Source: Tenacibaculum sp. | GTDB taxonomy: Bacteria > Bacteroidota > Bacteroidia > Flavobacteriales > Flavobacteriaceae | Direction of reading: 5' to 3' | NCBI GenBank assembly: GCA_022448525.1 | Contig: JAKVCX010000011.1 | Coordinates: 1-64,000, forward strand | DNA length: 64,000 bases | Notes under the pieces: generated by a model | The model's input: only the letters and a program-made list of their open reading frames with translations | Databases searched by the model: none | Told to the model about the DNA's origin: nothing | Part shown: piece by piece, positions 33,186 to 43,285 of the stretch | Position numbering within the stretch: the stretch's first letter is position 1 | Layout: the number at the start of each line of letters is the position of its first letter | Position numbers and translations under genes: made by a program

Positions 33186-34667
33186 ATGGAATTATACAAA
33201 GAAAATCAGTTGAAAATATACAATTCACTTTCTAAATCAAAAGAAGTGTTCGAAACGGTAACCGAAGGAAGAGTGGGAATGTATGTTTGTGGACCAACTG
33301 TTTATAGTAATGTTCATTTAGGTAACCTAAGAACATTTATGTCTTTCGATATGGTTTTCAGATATCTTTTGCATTTAGGATATAAAGTACGATACGTACG
33401 AAATATTACCGATGCAGGGCATTTAGAAAGTGATGCAGAAGAAGGAGAAGATAAAATTGCAAAAAAAGCAAGATTAGAAGAAATTGAACCAATGGAAGTT
33501 GTACAACGATACACTGTCGATTTCCATGAGGTAACTGCTAAATATAATTTTTTACCACCAAGTATTGAGCCAACAGCAACAGGTCATATAGTAGAGCAAA
33601 TTGAAATGATTAAAGAAATCATGGATAAAGGTTTAGCTTATGAAGTAAATGGATCTGTATATTTTGATGTTTTAAAATACAACGAAGAAGGAAACAATTA
33701 TGGTGTTCTTTCTGGTAGAAATGTCGAAGATGCAATTCATAATACACGAGCTCTTGATGGTCAATCTGAAAAGAAAAACCCTCAGGATTTTGCGTTGTGG
33801 AAAAAAGCAGACGAAAGACATATCATGCGTTGGCCATCACCATGGAGTGATGGTTTTCCAGGTTGGCATTTAGAATGTTCTGTAATGAGTTCTAAATACT
33901 TAGGAGAACAAATTGATATTCATGGAGGAGGTATGGATTTAAAATTCCCTCACCACGAATGTGAAATAGCGCAGTCTCATGCCTGTTCAGGTGTACAGCC
34001 TGTGAATTACTGGATGCATGCGAATATGTTATTGTTGAATGGACAAAAAATGTCGAAATCTACTGGAAATAGTATTCTTCCAGATGAGATTTTATCGGGA
34101 GATAATACAATATTGAGTAAAGCTTTTGGTCCAGGAGTGGTACGTTTCTTTGCAATGCAAGCACATTATAGAAGTATATTAGATTTTTCTAACGATGCGT
34201 TATTGGCTTCTGAAAAAGGATACAATAAATTAATGGAGGCATTAAGTATTTTAAAGGAGTTAAAAGCATCAAAAGAATCTAGTTTTGATGTTCAAGCATG
34301 GAAACAGAAATGTTATGATGCTATGAATGATGATTTTAATACTCCAATTTTAATTGCAAATCTATTCGAAGCTGTTAAATTTATTAATCAAATAAAGGAT
34401 AATAAAGCAACTATTTCATCTGCAGACTTAGAGTTATTGAGTGCAACGTTAAATTCTTTCGTCTTCGATATCTTAGGTTTAGTAAATGATTCAAAAGAAC
34501 AAGGATCAGATAAATTAGAAGGTGTTGTTGAATTACTTATTAAATTAAGAAAAGAAGCAAGAGATAATAAAGATTGGGCTTTATCTGATCAAATTAGAGA
34601 TGAGTTAGCAGGATTAGGTATTCAACTAAAAGATGGAAGAGAAGGAACTACTTTTTCTGTAAATTAG
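33186..34667 (+). CDS. cysS: Cysteinyl-tRNA synthetase
   Basis: The 493-residue class I synthetase has a HIGH-like motif (HLGN in [11 protein letters not shown], about 40), zinc-binding Cys36 in CGPTVYSN with further Cys/His ligands in HLECSVMSS and HHECEIAQ, and KMSKSTGN (about 280). The length is standard. It attaches cysteine to tRNA-Cys in the cytosol. A TACCTTTA element at 33129-33136 is a weak promoter candidate. It is followed with one base of spacing by yidD and then lgt, a typical compact rightward cluster. Confidence 0.97.
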   Translation: MELYKENQLKIYNSLSKSKEVFETVTEGRVGMYVCGPTVYSNVHLGNLRTFMSFDMVFRYLLHLGYKVRYVRNITDAGHLESDAEEGEDKIAKKARLEEIEPMEVVQRYTVDFHEVTAKYNFLPPSIEPTATGHIVEQIEMIKEIMDKGLAYEVNGSVYFDVLKYNEEGNNYGVLSGRNVEDAIHNTRALDGQSEKKNPQDFALWKKADERHIMRWPSPWSDGFPGWHLECSVMSSKYLGEQIDIHGGGMDLKFPHHECEIAQSHACSGVQPVNYWMHANMLLLNGQKMSKSTGNSILPDEILSGDNTILSKAFGPGVVRFFAMQAHYRSILDFSNDALLASEKGYNKLMEALSILKELKASKESSFDVQAWKQKCYDAMNDDFNTPILIANLFEAVKFINQIKDNKATISSADLELLSATLNSFVFDILGLVNDSKEQGSDKLEGVVELLIKLRKEARDNKDWALSDQIRDELAGLGIQLKDGREGTTFSVN

Positions 34668-34668
34668 G

Positions 34669-34914
34669 ATGTTGAAAAAAATACTGGCATATCCATTCAT
34701 ATTATTAATTCGTTTTTACCAAACGGCAATATCGCCATTTACACCAGCAACTTGTAGATATAATCCTACTTGTTCAGCATATTCCTTGGAAGCGTTGAAG
34801 AAACATGGGGTTTTTTATGGAGGCTGGTTGGCAATAAAACGAATTTTTAGTTGTCATCCATGGGGAGGTAGCGGACATGATCCAGTACCAGAAAAGAAAC
34901 AAAAAACTAAATAA
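34669..34914 (+). CDS. yidD: Membrane protein insertion efficiency factor YidD
   Basis: The 81-residue protein matches the YidD family, with its cysteine-rich core [19 protein letters not shown] (about 29-47), [16 protein letters not shown] and an N-terminal amphipathic helix. It helps YidC insert membrane proteins. In many bacteria yidD lies next to rnpA and yidC; here it sits between cysS and lgt, starting one base after the cysS stop. Confidence 0.95.
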   Translation: MLKKILAYPFILLIRFYQTAISPFTPATCRYNPTCSAYSLEALKKHGVFYGGWLAIKRIFSCHPWGGSGHDPVPEKKQKTK

Positions 34915-34923
34915 ATATATTAC

Positions 34924-35775
34924 ATGAATTACTTAGCAATTACATGGGATTGGGATCCTGAAATATTTAATATCGGTGGATTTAGTGTTCGTTGGTATAG
35001 TTTAATGTTTATCATTGCTTTTGTATTAGGATTACAATTAATGAAGAAAATTTTTACAGAGGATAATATTTCTCATGAAAAAATGGATCCATTATTCATG
35101 TATACATTCGTTTCTATGTTGATAGGAATGCGTTTAGGAGAAGTTTTCTTTTATAGTTGGGCTGATTATCAGGATAACCTGCTACAAATAATTTTACCTT
35201 TTAGAAGACAAGAAGGAGCGGAGATGTTATTTGGTTTGGTTAAGGGTTGGAAATTTACTGGAATTTCAGGATTTGCCAGTCATGGAGCAGCAATAGCAAT
35301 TCCGATTGCTTTATATTTTTACGCTAAAAAGCATCTACAAAAATCATGGTTATTCATTTTAGATAGAATGGGAATTATGGTTGCCCTAGCTGGTTTTTTT
35401 ATTAGAATGGGAAATTTCTTTAATTCTGAAATTTACGGAAAACAAACAGGTTCTAGTTTTGGTGTGATTTTTAAAAGAGCAGGAGAGAAGTTGCCTTGTC
35501 ATCCTACTCAAATATATGAAGCATTTAGTTACTTAATCTTATTTTTTATTCTTTGGCGACTGTATTGGAAAACAGATAAAAAGAAAAAAGAAGGGTATTT
35601 ATTCGGAGTATTTATGATTGCTTTATGGTCGTTACGTTTTGTAATTGAATTTATCAAACAGCCACAAGTAGAAGAAAGAAGCCAATGGGCTTTAAACACT
35701 GGGCAATGGTTAAGTATTCCTTTGATTTTAATAGGAGTATGGTTAATGTTTAGGAAAACCTCAGAGAAAGCTTAA
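34924..35775 (+). CDS. lgt: Prolipoprotein diacylglyceryl transferase
   Basis: This 283-residue polytopic membrane enzyme attaches diacylglycerol to the lipobox cysteine of prolipoproteins, the first step in lipoprotein maturation. Signature: RMGNFFNSEIYG (about 158-169) with its essential Arg and Asn, an early SHGAAIAIP stretch with the catalytic-region His-Gly, and PCHPTQIYEA. Seven membrane helices are expected and fit the hydrophobic pattern. It serves the many lipoproteins in this window. A bidirectional terminator follows. Confidence 0.97.
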   Translation: MNYLAITWDWDPEIFNIGGFSVRWYSLMFIIAFVLGLQLMKKIFTEDNISHEKMDPLFMYTFVSMLIGMRLGEVFFYSWADYQDNLLQIILPFRRQEGAEMLFGLVKGWKFTGISGFASHGAAIAIPIALYFYAKKHLQKSWLFILDRMGIMVALAGFFIRMGNFFNSEIYGKQTGSSFGVIFKRAGEKLPCHPTQIYEAFSYLILFFILWRLYWKTDKKKKEGYLFGVFMIALWSLRFVIEFIKQPQVEERSQWALNTGQWLSIPLILIGVWLMFRKTSEKA

Positions 35776-35792
35776 AAAGTATATTTTATAAT

Positions 35793-35827
35793 AAAAAAGG
35801 AGTAACATTTATGTTACTCCTTTTTTT
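35793..35827. terminator. Bidirectional intrinsic terminator
   Basis: A 16-bp stem with AAAAAAGGAGTAACAT and its complement around two bases. It closes lgt (+) and the converging S41 peptidase gene (-), whose stop codon touches it. Confidence 0.88.
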
Positions 35828-37208
35828 ATTTCTGATTTTGTAATCGATTTAATAGTTCTGTTAAAATCTCATCCTTGTCGTCTAAAAGATAATCTTTGAT
35901 AAATATATCAGGGATAACTCCTTCTTGTTTTATACTTCCATTTACACGTGTCATTTTACCTTTTGACATTTGTACTTGGATTTTAGTATTGGGAAGTTTA
36001 AAGTAGAAGACTGAAGCTATTAATGATGGATATTCTGCTGTTTCTTCACCTACAATAGTTCCAAGTTTGTAATCTTGAATTTGTGCTGCGGTTACAGTAG
36101 CTTGTGAATGAGATTGCCTGTTAACTAGCGCGTAAACTTCACCAGTAAATCTTTTTTCTTTTGGTTGAGGTTGAGTTTTAATAAAATCATAGTCAAAACG
36201 TTCACCGTCTTTATGACCAAAAATCGATTTCCAATACTTGCTATTAGAGTTTTTGTTTTGTTTTCCACTTTCTTTCAGAAGTTTGCTAGTTCTAAGTTGA
36301 AATGAGCTATTCCAAGTAAAAGGAGTGTTTGCAATAAATGAAAGCATAAAATCGCTGTAATCATTATCTCCTCCAGAATTATTTCTTAAATCAATAATCA
36401 ATGTTTGAGACTCATGAAACTTTATTTTTTCAAATGATGATTTAATAAATTTTTTGAATTTATGTAAATCTCCACCGAAACTTCCTGGATTTAAATATGC
36501 GATATCATTATAGAATTTCAAATTCATAGTTGAATTCAAAACTTCTGATCTTCTGTCCTCATATGCTTCCATCACTTTTACAGCTGCTACTTGATAGGTT
36601 TTGTTGCCAGCTAAGTTTTTTATTAGGATCTCGAAGTGGTTAACTTGACCATACAATTGCCAATAATATCTTGGGAAACTATACATTTCAATCTTAACGT
36701 TTTTCATCATGTCACGCTCTCCAGATATTTGAGCATACATATCTTTAAAAATAGTATCGATTGGTTTGTCGTTTATGCTCAAAACTTCATCTCCTGGTTT
36801 AATATTTTTATTGTTAGACCAGTTTTTTCTAATTAAAGCTTTGTTGTTTTCAATTGCTATTTCTATTGGAAAAATAGTAGCGTCATTAGAAGAAGCATAT
36901 TTCATATATTCCGATCCAGGGAAATCAATGCTTGTATGTCCGTTGTTTACAATTACAGGTAATTGCTGCAAAATCTTAGTTGCTTCTAATAAAGAATAAG
37001 AGTCTTTATTTATTTTGTTTTTTATCTCTAGATAACCCTTTTCAAAAGTATCTTCTGAAACAGATTCATAGATATTAAATTGAGCTTCAATAAGTGCTTT
37101 TTTCAAATAAGAAAGATCTTTAAGAACTTGTTCTTTTGAGTATGTTGTTTGTCCGTTTATGAATCCGGATAAAAACATGATTAAGATAAAAGTGATTTTT
37201 ATTTTCAT
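35826..37208 (-). CDS. S41 family peptidase-like secreted protein
   Basis: The 460-residue protein has a signal peptide (1-19, ending INGQ), a helical N-terminal domain, a PDZ-like segment (about 130-170; IKPGDEVLSINDKPID) and an S41 catalytic domain (about 225-440) with YLNPGSFGG, LIIDLRNNSGG and the nucleophile region RQSHSQATVTA near 364. It lacks clear evidence of a general CtpA role and is more like the stand-alone secreted S41 proteins of Bacteroidota. Its substrate is unknown. A promoter element lies at 37231-37238. Confidence 0.87.
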   Translation of the reverse strand: MKIKITFILIMFLSGFINGQTTYSKEQVLKDLSYLKKALIEAQFNIYESVSEDTFEKGYLEIKNKINKDSYSLLEATKILQQLPVIVNNGHTSIDFPGSEYMKYASSNDATIFPIEIAIENNKALIRKNWSNNKNIKPGDEVLSINDKPIDTIFKDMYAQISGERDMMKNVKIEMYSFPRYYWQLYGQVNHFEILIKNLAGNKTYQVAAVKVMEAYEDRRSEVLNSTMNLKFYNDIAYLNPGSFGGDLHKFKKFIKSSFEKIKFHESQTLIIDLRNNSGGDNDYSDFMLSFIANTPFTWNSSFQLRTSKLLKESGKQNKNSNSKYWKSIFGHKDGERFDYDFIKTQPQPKEKRFTGEVYALVNRQSHSQATVTAAQIQDYKLGTIVGEETAEYPSLIASVFYFKLPNTKIQVQMSKGKMTRVNGSIKQEGVIPDIFIKDYLLDDKDEILTELLNRLQNQK

Positions 37209-37230
37209 TGATGTTTTATAATTTTCATCA

Positions 37231-37238
37231 CAAAATTA
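37231..37238 (-). promoter_or_regulatory. -7 promoter element of the S41 peptidase gene
   Basis: TAATTTTG on the minus strand matches TAnnTTTG, 22 bases before the ATG. No clear -33 element. Confidence 0.5.
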
Positions 37239-37280
37239 CAAGTGTAATCTATGTCAGTCGTCCATCTGCTTCTATTCGGA

Positions 37281-38405
37281 CTAGTTTTTTAATTCTTTAA
37301 TATATTGACTAGGTGTTTGTTGAGTGTTTTTCTTGAACACACTGTTAAAAGTGGACTTCGAGTTAAAGCCACAATCGTATGCTAAACCTAAAATTGAATA
37401 TGAATTCAAATCAACGGATTGTGCCTTTTCCTTAAACTCTTGTATTCTGTATGAATTTATTAGGTCATAGAAGTTTTTCTCACAATTTTGATTAATTTTT
37501 AATGAAACAGTTTTTGGTTTCATTTCTAAAAGTTCTGCAAGTTTTTGAAGATTAAGATTTGATTGTAAATAAGGTTTTTCTTGGAGCATCAAAGTGTTTA
37601 ACTTTTCCAGAAAATTCTCATCTTTCGGTAGAGTGGGAGTTTCCTTTTCTGAATGACTACTCTCAAAAGGAACTAGTTCAGAAGTTGATTTAATCAAAAA
37701 ACCTTTAAAACCAATCCAAGTACAAGTTATGGCAAGAACAGCAAAGTTTGGTAAAAAGTAATATTCCCTTAAGTTTCTGTCAAAAGCAAATCGATCTACT
37801 TCTGTAAGAATATTCCATAAAATTGGATAGAACCCAAAAATTAAAATAGGAACTTTTAGCCATTTGTATGATTTGTCTTCAATTTTAGAAAAGTATTGTT
37901 TTAAGCTCATTTCATGATTATACAATACTCGAAATGATATTATGCTATAAATTAAGGTTGATAATACTCCAATCCATTGTTGTGTTAAATATACGTACGT
38001 GATACTTGGCATCGGATTTATATATAATCCATCTGCACCGTCTCTGTAAAAGGATGTTCTGTAAAAAATAAATTCAAGAATTAATGGAATGAAATGTATA
38101 AAGTCCTCTTTTTTAAATCGAAAACTAGGTTGTGTTATACTTTTTGTATAGAAATAGAGGGCAGGTCCCAATCCATATAACAATTCAAGCTGGATATATC
38201 TAAATATATAGAGTTTTCCATAATCTTTTAGAACATTAACTAAAACGATGTTTACCGCCATAATTGCATAAAAAATGATTAGCATAGCTAAAAATTTATT
38301 TGCTAGGATTTTTGGTCGTTTTCGTAAAATAAGAATACTTAAAATGATTGCTTGGATGGCAAAAACACAAATGATAGTAAATAAAATTGAGTTTGACGTA
38401 ATCAT
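37281..38405 (-). CDS. Membrane-bound AraC family transcriptional regulator
   Basis: The protein has an N-terminal membrane domain with seven probable helices (about residues 1-235), a short linker and a C-terminal AraC-type double helix-turn-helix (about 275-374; ILGLAYDCGFNSKSTFNSVFKKNTQQTPSQY split over helices). Membrane AraC regulators of this form are frequent in Bacteroidota, with mostly unknown ligands. I start at 38405 (MITSNSILFTI), giving 374 residues. An ATG at 38456 would add a 17-residue polar leader and cannot be excluded. It lies between the S41 peptidase and mannosidase genes, on the same strand. Confidence 0.87.
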   Translation of the reverse strand: MITSNSILFTIICVFAIQAIILSILILRKRPKILANKFLAMLIIFYAIMAVNIVLVNVLKDYGKLYIFRYIQLELLYGLGPALYFYTKSITQPSFRFKKEDFIHFIPLILEFIFYRTSFYRDGADGLYINPMPSITYVYLTQQWIGVLSTLIYSIISFRVLYNHEMSLKQYFSKIEDKSYKWLKVPILIFGFYPILWNILTEVDRFAFDRNLREYYFLPNFAVLAITCTWIGFKGFLIKSTSELVPFESSHSEKETPTLPKDENFLEKLNTLMLQEKPYLQSNLNLQKLAELLEMKPKTVSLKINQNCEKNFYDLINSYRIQEFKEKAQSVDLNSYSILGLAYDCGFNSKSTFNSVFKKNTQQTPSQYIKELKN

Positions 38406-38482
38406 TTTAGATAGTGGAAAGGTAGATTTTAAACTTTCAGAATCTAAAGTAGCCAATTCGCCGGAATTAACTAATTTTTACA

Positions 38483-38514
38483 TAAAAAAAGGAGTACTAT
38501 TTAGTATCTCCTTT
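38483..38514 (-). terminator. Intrinsic terminator of the mannosidase gene
   Basis: Stem AAAGGAG-ACTA with its complement, one asymmetric bulge, followed on the minus strand by a T run. It sits 29 bases past the mannosidase stop. Confidence 0.7.
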
Positions 38515-38542
38515 GTTATAATGTGAATTTATTTTTGGCTTC

Positions 38543-41116
38543 TTAATAACTATCGACCAAACTTGTAATTTTCAATTTATCTTTAAAAATTTCTAGTGTT
38601 TTTAAGTTTCCTTTTTTTATAGAAATTACTTTCTCTGAGTTCGGTAGCATGTTAAAATAATTGTCTGAAAAATTTAAATCGAAGTTTCCACTTGCAAAAA
38701 CACCAATGGCTAAATTTTTAGTTGTTAGTTTAACGAAATATTCATATTCATTTTCGCTAACGTTAAAACTGATATTTGGTTGAGGTAGTTTTAAGTCTTT
38801 AAAAGGAACCAGAAAATGTTGTTTTGTATCAAGAATAGAGTTGTTAATACTTAATGAAGTATTTAGGAAAATCTCATTCTTACTCTTTGTAATATCTGAT
38901 AATTTGCTTTTTTCTATTTCGAAATAACTACCAGAAGAGTTTGCTGTAACTTCAATATTTTGATTCCATGATTTCAGTTTATTACCTTCAAAATTTAATA
39001 AATCAATTGTGAGTTTAGCATTGAAATTAGAAAGTGAATCTGTGGCAATAAATACTTTTATTTTATCTTTTTTATCATCATAACTAACAATTGTTTTCTT
39101 GAAAGATTCTTTAACTCCATAATGTAAAGCTTTCCATTTTCCGTAATAGTCTATGCTCGACCAAGACGCAACAGGCCAACAATCATTAATTTGCCAATAT
39201 AAAGATCCCATGCAACGATATCTATTTTTTCGATGCGCTTCAATTCCAGTTGTAATTCCGTAGGCTTGTAATAAATGGCTTACATATAGGAAGCTTTCAA
39301 AATCTTTAGGTTGTTGATAATGACGAAGCATGTATTCTTTTATGGTTCCATTTCCTATGCTTGAACGTTGATGAGACTTCATAACTTCGGAAAAAATATC
39401 ATGATCTTCGGGTAATGTATATTTATTTACTGTTGCTAACTCTGGAAAAGATTGAAATCCGAATTCTGACATAAAACGTGGAATTTTTACATTGTAATTG
39501 TCAAAAGGTTCTTTTCCCCACCAAACACCCCAATAATGAGCGTCTCCATCTGTATGAGATTCAGGGACACCTAATTCACTACTTGGAGAAGAAGCCCAAT
39601 ATTTTCTATCAGCATCATATTGTTCAACAACTTCAGGAAGAATTTTGTGAAAAATATCTACATAAGACTGCCAGGTCGTGTTTGCGGCTTTTTTAGATTG
39701 TTCTTTGGTCACTTTCTGTTTCCATCCCCATCTTTCCCAAGCAGAGAGTACTTCATTGTTTCCGCACCATAATGCAATCGATGAATGATTTCTTAATCTT
39801 TTTACATTATCTATAGCTTCTTGATTTACATTTTCAAGAAACTTTTCATCTCCAGGATACATGGCACAAGCAAACATGAAATCTTGCCAAACCAATAATC
39901 CCATTTCGTCACACAAATCGTAGAACTTTTTATTTTCGTAAAATCCGCCACCCCAAACTCTAATCATATTCATATTAGCTTCTTTGGCTGAATTTAAAAT
40001 ATGATAGTAGTTAGAATCCTTCACTTGTGTTAAGAATAAATCTTGAGGAATGTAATTCGCTCCTTTCATAAAAGTAGGTACTCCGTTTACTTTAAAATAA
40101 AAAGAAGTTCCAATCGAATCTTTTTCTCGTAATAATTCTATAGTTCTTAATCCAATTCGGTTTCTCTTTTCATCATAATGATTTTTATGACTGACTTTTA
40201 CATTGATGTCATATAAATACTGTTTTCCCATTCCATTAGGCCACCATAGTTCAGGATTCTTAATTGTAAATGGTATGGTAATCTTATTTTTTCCAAGATT
40301 TAATTGATGTTCTTTGGAAACAATTAGAGTATCATTGATGTTAATTTCAATCTTACTTTTTTCGAATTCTTTGGTGCTTAGAATTTCAATCTCTGCAGAT
40401 AGTTGAGCGGAATCTTTTAGAACTTTTTGACGAATAAAGACATCTTCAATTTTAAAGTTATCCCAACTTTTTAAAATTACAGGACGCCAAATTCCAGATG
40501 TAACTAATCTTGGTCCCCAATCCCAACCAAAATGATAACCTGCTTTTCGGGAAAACACACTCACTTTCTTATTTTCTTTAACCTTTCCAATTTTAGCTAA
40601 ATCATTATCTGAAACTTCAATTTGATAATCAATTGAATCGAATTTTTCTATCCCTTTTTTAATAGGAGATTCCAATATTACTTTTAGTTCATTTTCTCCA
40701 ATTTTTATATGTTTTTTTATGTCTATTTGATAACGTCTAAACATATTATCTGTAGTAAAAACTTGGGTATCGTTGATGTAAATTTTACTATAGGTATCTA
40801 TTCCATGAAATTCAATTTCTAGCTGTTCTTTGTTAAAAGTGTCTTCAGTAATATTGAAAGTCGTTTTATATATCCAATCCTCTTTATCTATCCATTGAAC
40901 ATCATGTTCGTTTAGTCTATAAAAAGGGTTTTCAATAATATTGTGGTTCATTAAATCGGTATGAACAGTCCCTGGTATTTCAGCGGTTCTCCAAATGGTA
41001 TCATTTGATTTTTTGAATGTCCAATTTTCTGAAATTTCTAATTCTTTAACAATCGATTTCTTACATCCTATAATGGTGAATATTAAAATAATAAAAACAA
41101 TTTTAGATTGATTCAT
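38543..41116 (-). CDS. Beta-mannosidase, glycoside hydrolase family 2, lipoprotein
   Basis: This 857-residue enzyme has a lipoprotein signal (lipid Cys18 in TIIGC), a GH2 sugar-binding fold (about 25-210; VQWIDKEDWIYKT, YHFGWDWGPRL), an immunoglobulin-like domain (about 215-320), the GH2 TIM barrel (about 325-640) and C-terminal Ig domains. The acid/base glutamate is in WCGNNEV (about Glu455) and the nucleophile in MSEFGFQSFP (about Glu551). It removes terminal beta-mannose from mannan or N-glycan fragments at the cell envelope. I start at 41116, where the signal begins, rather than the ATG at 41152. Confidence 0.93.
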   Translation of the reverse strand: MNQSKIVFIILIFTIIGCKKSIVKELEISENWTFKKSNDTIWRTAEIPGTVHTDLMNHNIIENPFYRLNEHDVQWIDKEDWIYKTTFNITEDTFNKEQLEIEFHGIDTYSKIYINDTQVFTTDNMFRRYQIDIKKHIKIGENELKVILESPIKKGIEKFDSIDYQIEVSDNDLAKIGKVKENKKVSVFSRKAGYHFGWDWGPRLVTSGIWRPVILKSWDNFKIEDVFIRQKVLKDSAQLSAEIEILSTKEFEKSKIEININDTLIVSKEHQLNLGKNKITIPFTIKNPELWWPNGMGKQYLYDINVKVSHKNHYDEKRNRIGLRTIELLREKDSIGTSFYFKVNGVPTFMKGANYIPQDLFLTQVKDSNYYHILNSAKEANMNMIRVWGGGFYENKKFYDLCDEMGLLVWQDFMFACAMYPGDEKFLENVNQEAIDNVKRLRNHSSIALWCGNNEVLSAWERWGWKQKVTKEQSKKAANTTWQSYVDIFHKILPEVVEQYDADRKYWASSPSSELGVPESHTDGDAHYWGVWWGKEPFDNYNVKIPRFMSEFGFQSFPELATVNKYTLPEDHDIFSEVMKSHQRSSIGNGTIKEYMLRHYQQPKDFESFLYVSHLLQAYGITTGIEAHRKNRYRCMGSLYWQINDCWPVASWSSIDYYGKWKALHYGVKESFKKTIVSYDDKKDKIKVFIATDSLSNFNAKLTIDLLNFEGNKLKSWNQNIEVTANSSGSYFEIEKSKLSDITKSKNEIFLNTSLSINNSILDTKQHFLVPFKDLKLPQPNISFNVSENEYEYFVKLTTKNLAIGVFASGNFDLNFSDNYFNMLPNSEKVISIKKGNLKTLEIFKDKLKITSLVDSY

Positions 41117-41231
41117 TGATAGAGCTTGTTTGCTGTTGATTAAGATATTCAAGATACTAAATTAAGTTGGAGACAACTTTTACTATTATTACATAATTTA
41201 AAAGAAAAATAACTCAGCTCTTATAAAAAAG

Positions 41232-41260
41232 AAAACCTTATTCGATTAGAATAAGGTTTT
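41232..41260 (-). terminator. Intrinsic terminator of the S8 peptidase gene
   Basis: A 12-bp perfect stem AAAACCTTATTC/GAATAAGGTTTT with a 5-base loop, followed on the minus strand by T-rich sequence, 26 bases past the stop. Confidence 0.85.
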
Positions 41261-41285
41261 AAATGTTTAAATAGTTTGGATACTA

Positions 41286-43187
41286 CTATTTATTACTTAA
41301 GTGAACCATTTTTTGATAATTATATGGTCCTGATTGTATTTTCAAAATATAAATTCCGCTAGTTAAACTTGGTAGTGTAATAGTAAATTGATTTGAATCA
41401 AATTTATCAGTTGTAACCTGCTTTCCTAACATATCGTAAATAGTTATTCTATAATAGTCTTCTGTTGAATTGTTGTTATTAATTGAAACATTCAAATTAC
41501 CCTCTGTAGATGGATTTGGATATACTTTTACTGTAGCATCTGAAAGTAAATTATCTGTAACATTTAAAGTGTTATTTGCTATTCCTTGAAGTACCAAAGA
41601 GAAGTCTTGATCACCTCTTAAAACAGATGAACTTAATTTTCGTGTTACCTTTAATGTGTATGTTCCTGCAGGAAGGTTTTTCAAATCAATGCGTTCAACA
41701 TTGTCTCTATAGTTATCTCCTTTTGTCGCAGCTTCACTGAAATTATCATAATTTTCATTCGGTTCAATAACCCATGGCTTATATTCTATACCGTTTCCAT
41801 AAATCCTAAGATCTAAATCATTGATTAACTTAATATCATGAGCATCTTCGATTAAAGGTAGTACATCACCTCTTTTGTCAGTCCAAGCTAAAGTAGCTGT
41901 TACGTTCGAATTTTCATTTACTTCGAACTCCATTGAGTATTGCTGTTTAAAAGGTAAATTCAATTCTTCGATTTGTGTTGTTTCACCATCATTACTAATA
42001 ACATTTGCTGCGCGTTCAGCATTTAGAATTCCCCAACCATTTTGAAAATCAGGTCCGTCGAAAGAGCCAGCTTCATCAGTTGTACCAATCAGAAGCGCTT
42101 TTACAGTAGCCGATTTCATGTAGACATTATTCAATTGATGATAATGTTGTTGTAGCAAGGCAATTGCTCCTGTAGTAGTAGGGGCAGCCATTGAAGTACC
42201 GTTTTTTCTTGAATAACTGTCTTCAGCAAAATAGTCAGTAGATAAAACCCCAACGCCATTAGTCACTAAATCTGGTTTTATTCTCCAGTCATCAGTTGGT
42301 CCCCAGCTACTAAAATTTGACTGTATTACAGAGTTAGGTCCGTTGTATGAAGACATGTCTAAGACAGCTCCAACCACCAGAATATTTTTTGAGTTTGCTG
42401 TAGTTTTTAAAACATCATAACCACCATCCTTTGTGTTAATACCATCATTTCTTGTGTTGCCTGCTGATTTAACAATTGTTAAATAAGGAGCATTAAATGA
42501 AATAAAATCCCAATAATCTGCTGAAAAGTCATAGACTCCATAATAAATATGAGTGTTTATCTCAGGTAAAATATGTCCATAAGAATGATTTGATACGATA
42601 CCTCCCGTTGCTGCAAATAGTGACATCTCTGATTCGTCATTGTCACTAACGTATGAATTAATACTAGCACTTGAAGCCATACCTCTCGCTTCTTGGAAAA
42701 TACCTGTTGCAATCATTGTTCCAGCAGTATGTGTCGCATGACTACTTGCAACTGAATTCTCCATGTTTTGAATTCTACCTAATAATTCAACATGATTTTC
42801 AAGAGCAATACCATTCGGCTCCCAATGACCTATTACTATACCAGTTCCGTCAAGGTTAAGACCTGATTCTCCACCGTTCCAAATTTTATCCACCCGTGAA
42901 GTTACAGCAGCTGCGTAATTATCATTTACTTGATAAACTGGATTTCCATTAGGATCAAAATTGGTTAAAACGGCAATTTGATTATTTCCTAGATCAATTC
43001 TTTTACTTTTATTGGAAGCATTAAAAATGGCTAGGTTAGTTTTGTAATGTTTCGTTCTTTCTTCAGCGAACTTTTTTAATTCTTTAACATTGGTTTGTTG
43101 TATAATGTAATCTCTATCTTTTTGGTTTTGACCAAATGAAAGAGAAACCATCATAAGTAATTGAAAAGTAATTAATACTTTCTTCAT
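41286..43187 (-). CDS. S8 family (subtilisin-like) peptidase with T9SS type A sorting domain
   Basis: This 633-residue secreted protein has a signal peptide (1-19), a prodomain-like region (20-90) and a subtilisin domain (about 95-400), followed by a P/beta domain (about 405-550) and a type A T9SS sorting domain (about 556-633; VKVYPNPSTEGNLNVS, GIYILKI, QKMVHL). Catalytic His150 (SSHATHTAGTM), oxyanion Asn244 (SAGNTRND) and Ser332 (NGTSMAAP) are present. The catalytic Asp position reads Glu123 in GHWEPNG where relatives have WDGG. It is likely exported to the surface or medium by the T9SS; activity with Glu is uncertain. Confidence 0.88.
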   Translation of the reverse strand: MKKVLITFQLLMMVSLSFGQNQKDRDYIIQQTNVKELKKFAEERTKHYKTNLAIFNASNKSKRIDLGNNQIAVLTNFDPNGNPVYQVNDNYAAAVTSRVDKIWNGGESGLNLDGTGIVIGHWEPNGIALENHVELLGRIQNMENSVASSHATHTAGTMIATGIFQEARGMASSASINSYVSDNDESEMSLFAATGGIVSNHSYGHILPEINTHIYYGVYDFSADYWDFISFNAPYLTIVKSAGNTRNDGINTKDGGYDVLKTTANSKNILVVGAVLDMSSYNGPNSVIQSNFSSWGPTDDWRIKPDLVTNGVGVLSTDYFAEDSYSRKNGTSMAAPTTTGAIALLQQHYHQLNNVYMKSATVKALLIGTTDEAGSFDGPDFQNGWGILNAERAANVISNDGETTQIEELNLPFKQQYSMEFEVNENSNVTATLAWTDKRGDVLPLIEDAHDIKLINDLDLRIYGNGIEYKPWVIEPNENYDNFSEAATKGDNYRDNVERIDLKNLPAGTYTLKVTRKLSSSVLRGDQDFSLVLQGIANNTLNVTDNLLSDATVKVYPNPSTEGNLNVSINNNNSTEDYYRITIYDMLGKQVTTDKFDSNQFTITLPSLTSGIYILKIQSGPYNYQKMVHLSNK

Positions 43188-43285
43188 AGCTAAGTAGATT
43201 TTAATGTTTTGGTTAAATAAATAAATTTTCTTCAGCTACGAAGTTAAAGAATTTAGAAAGAGAAAAAAAAGTTATATTGAGTAAT

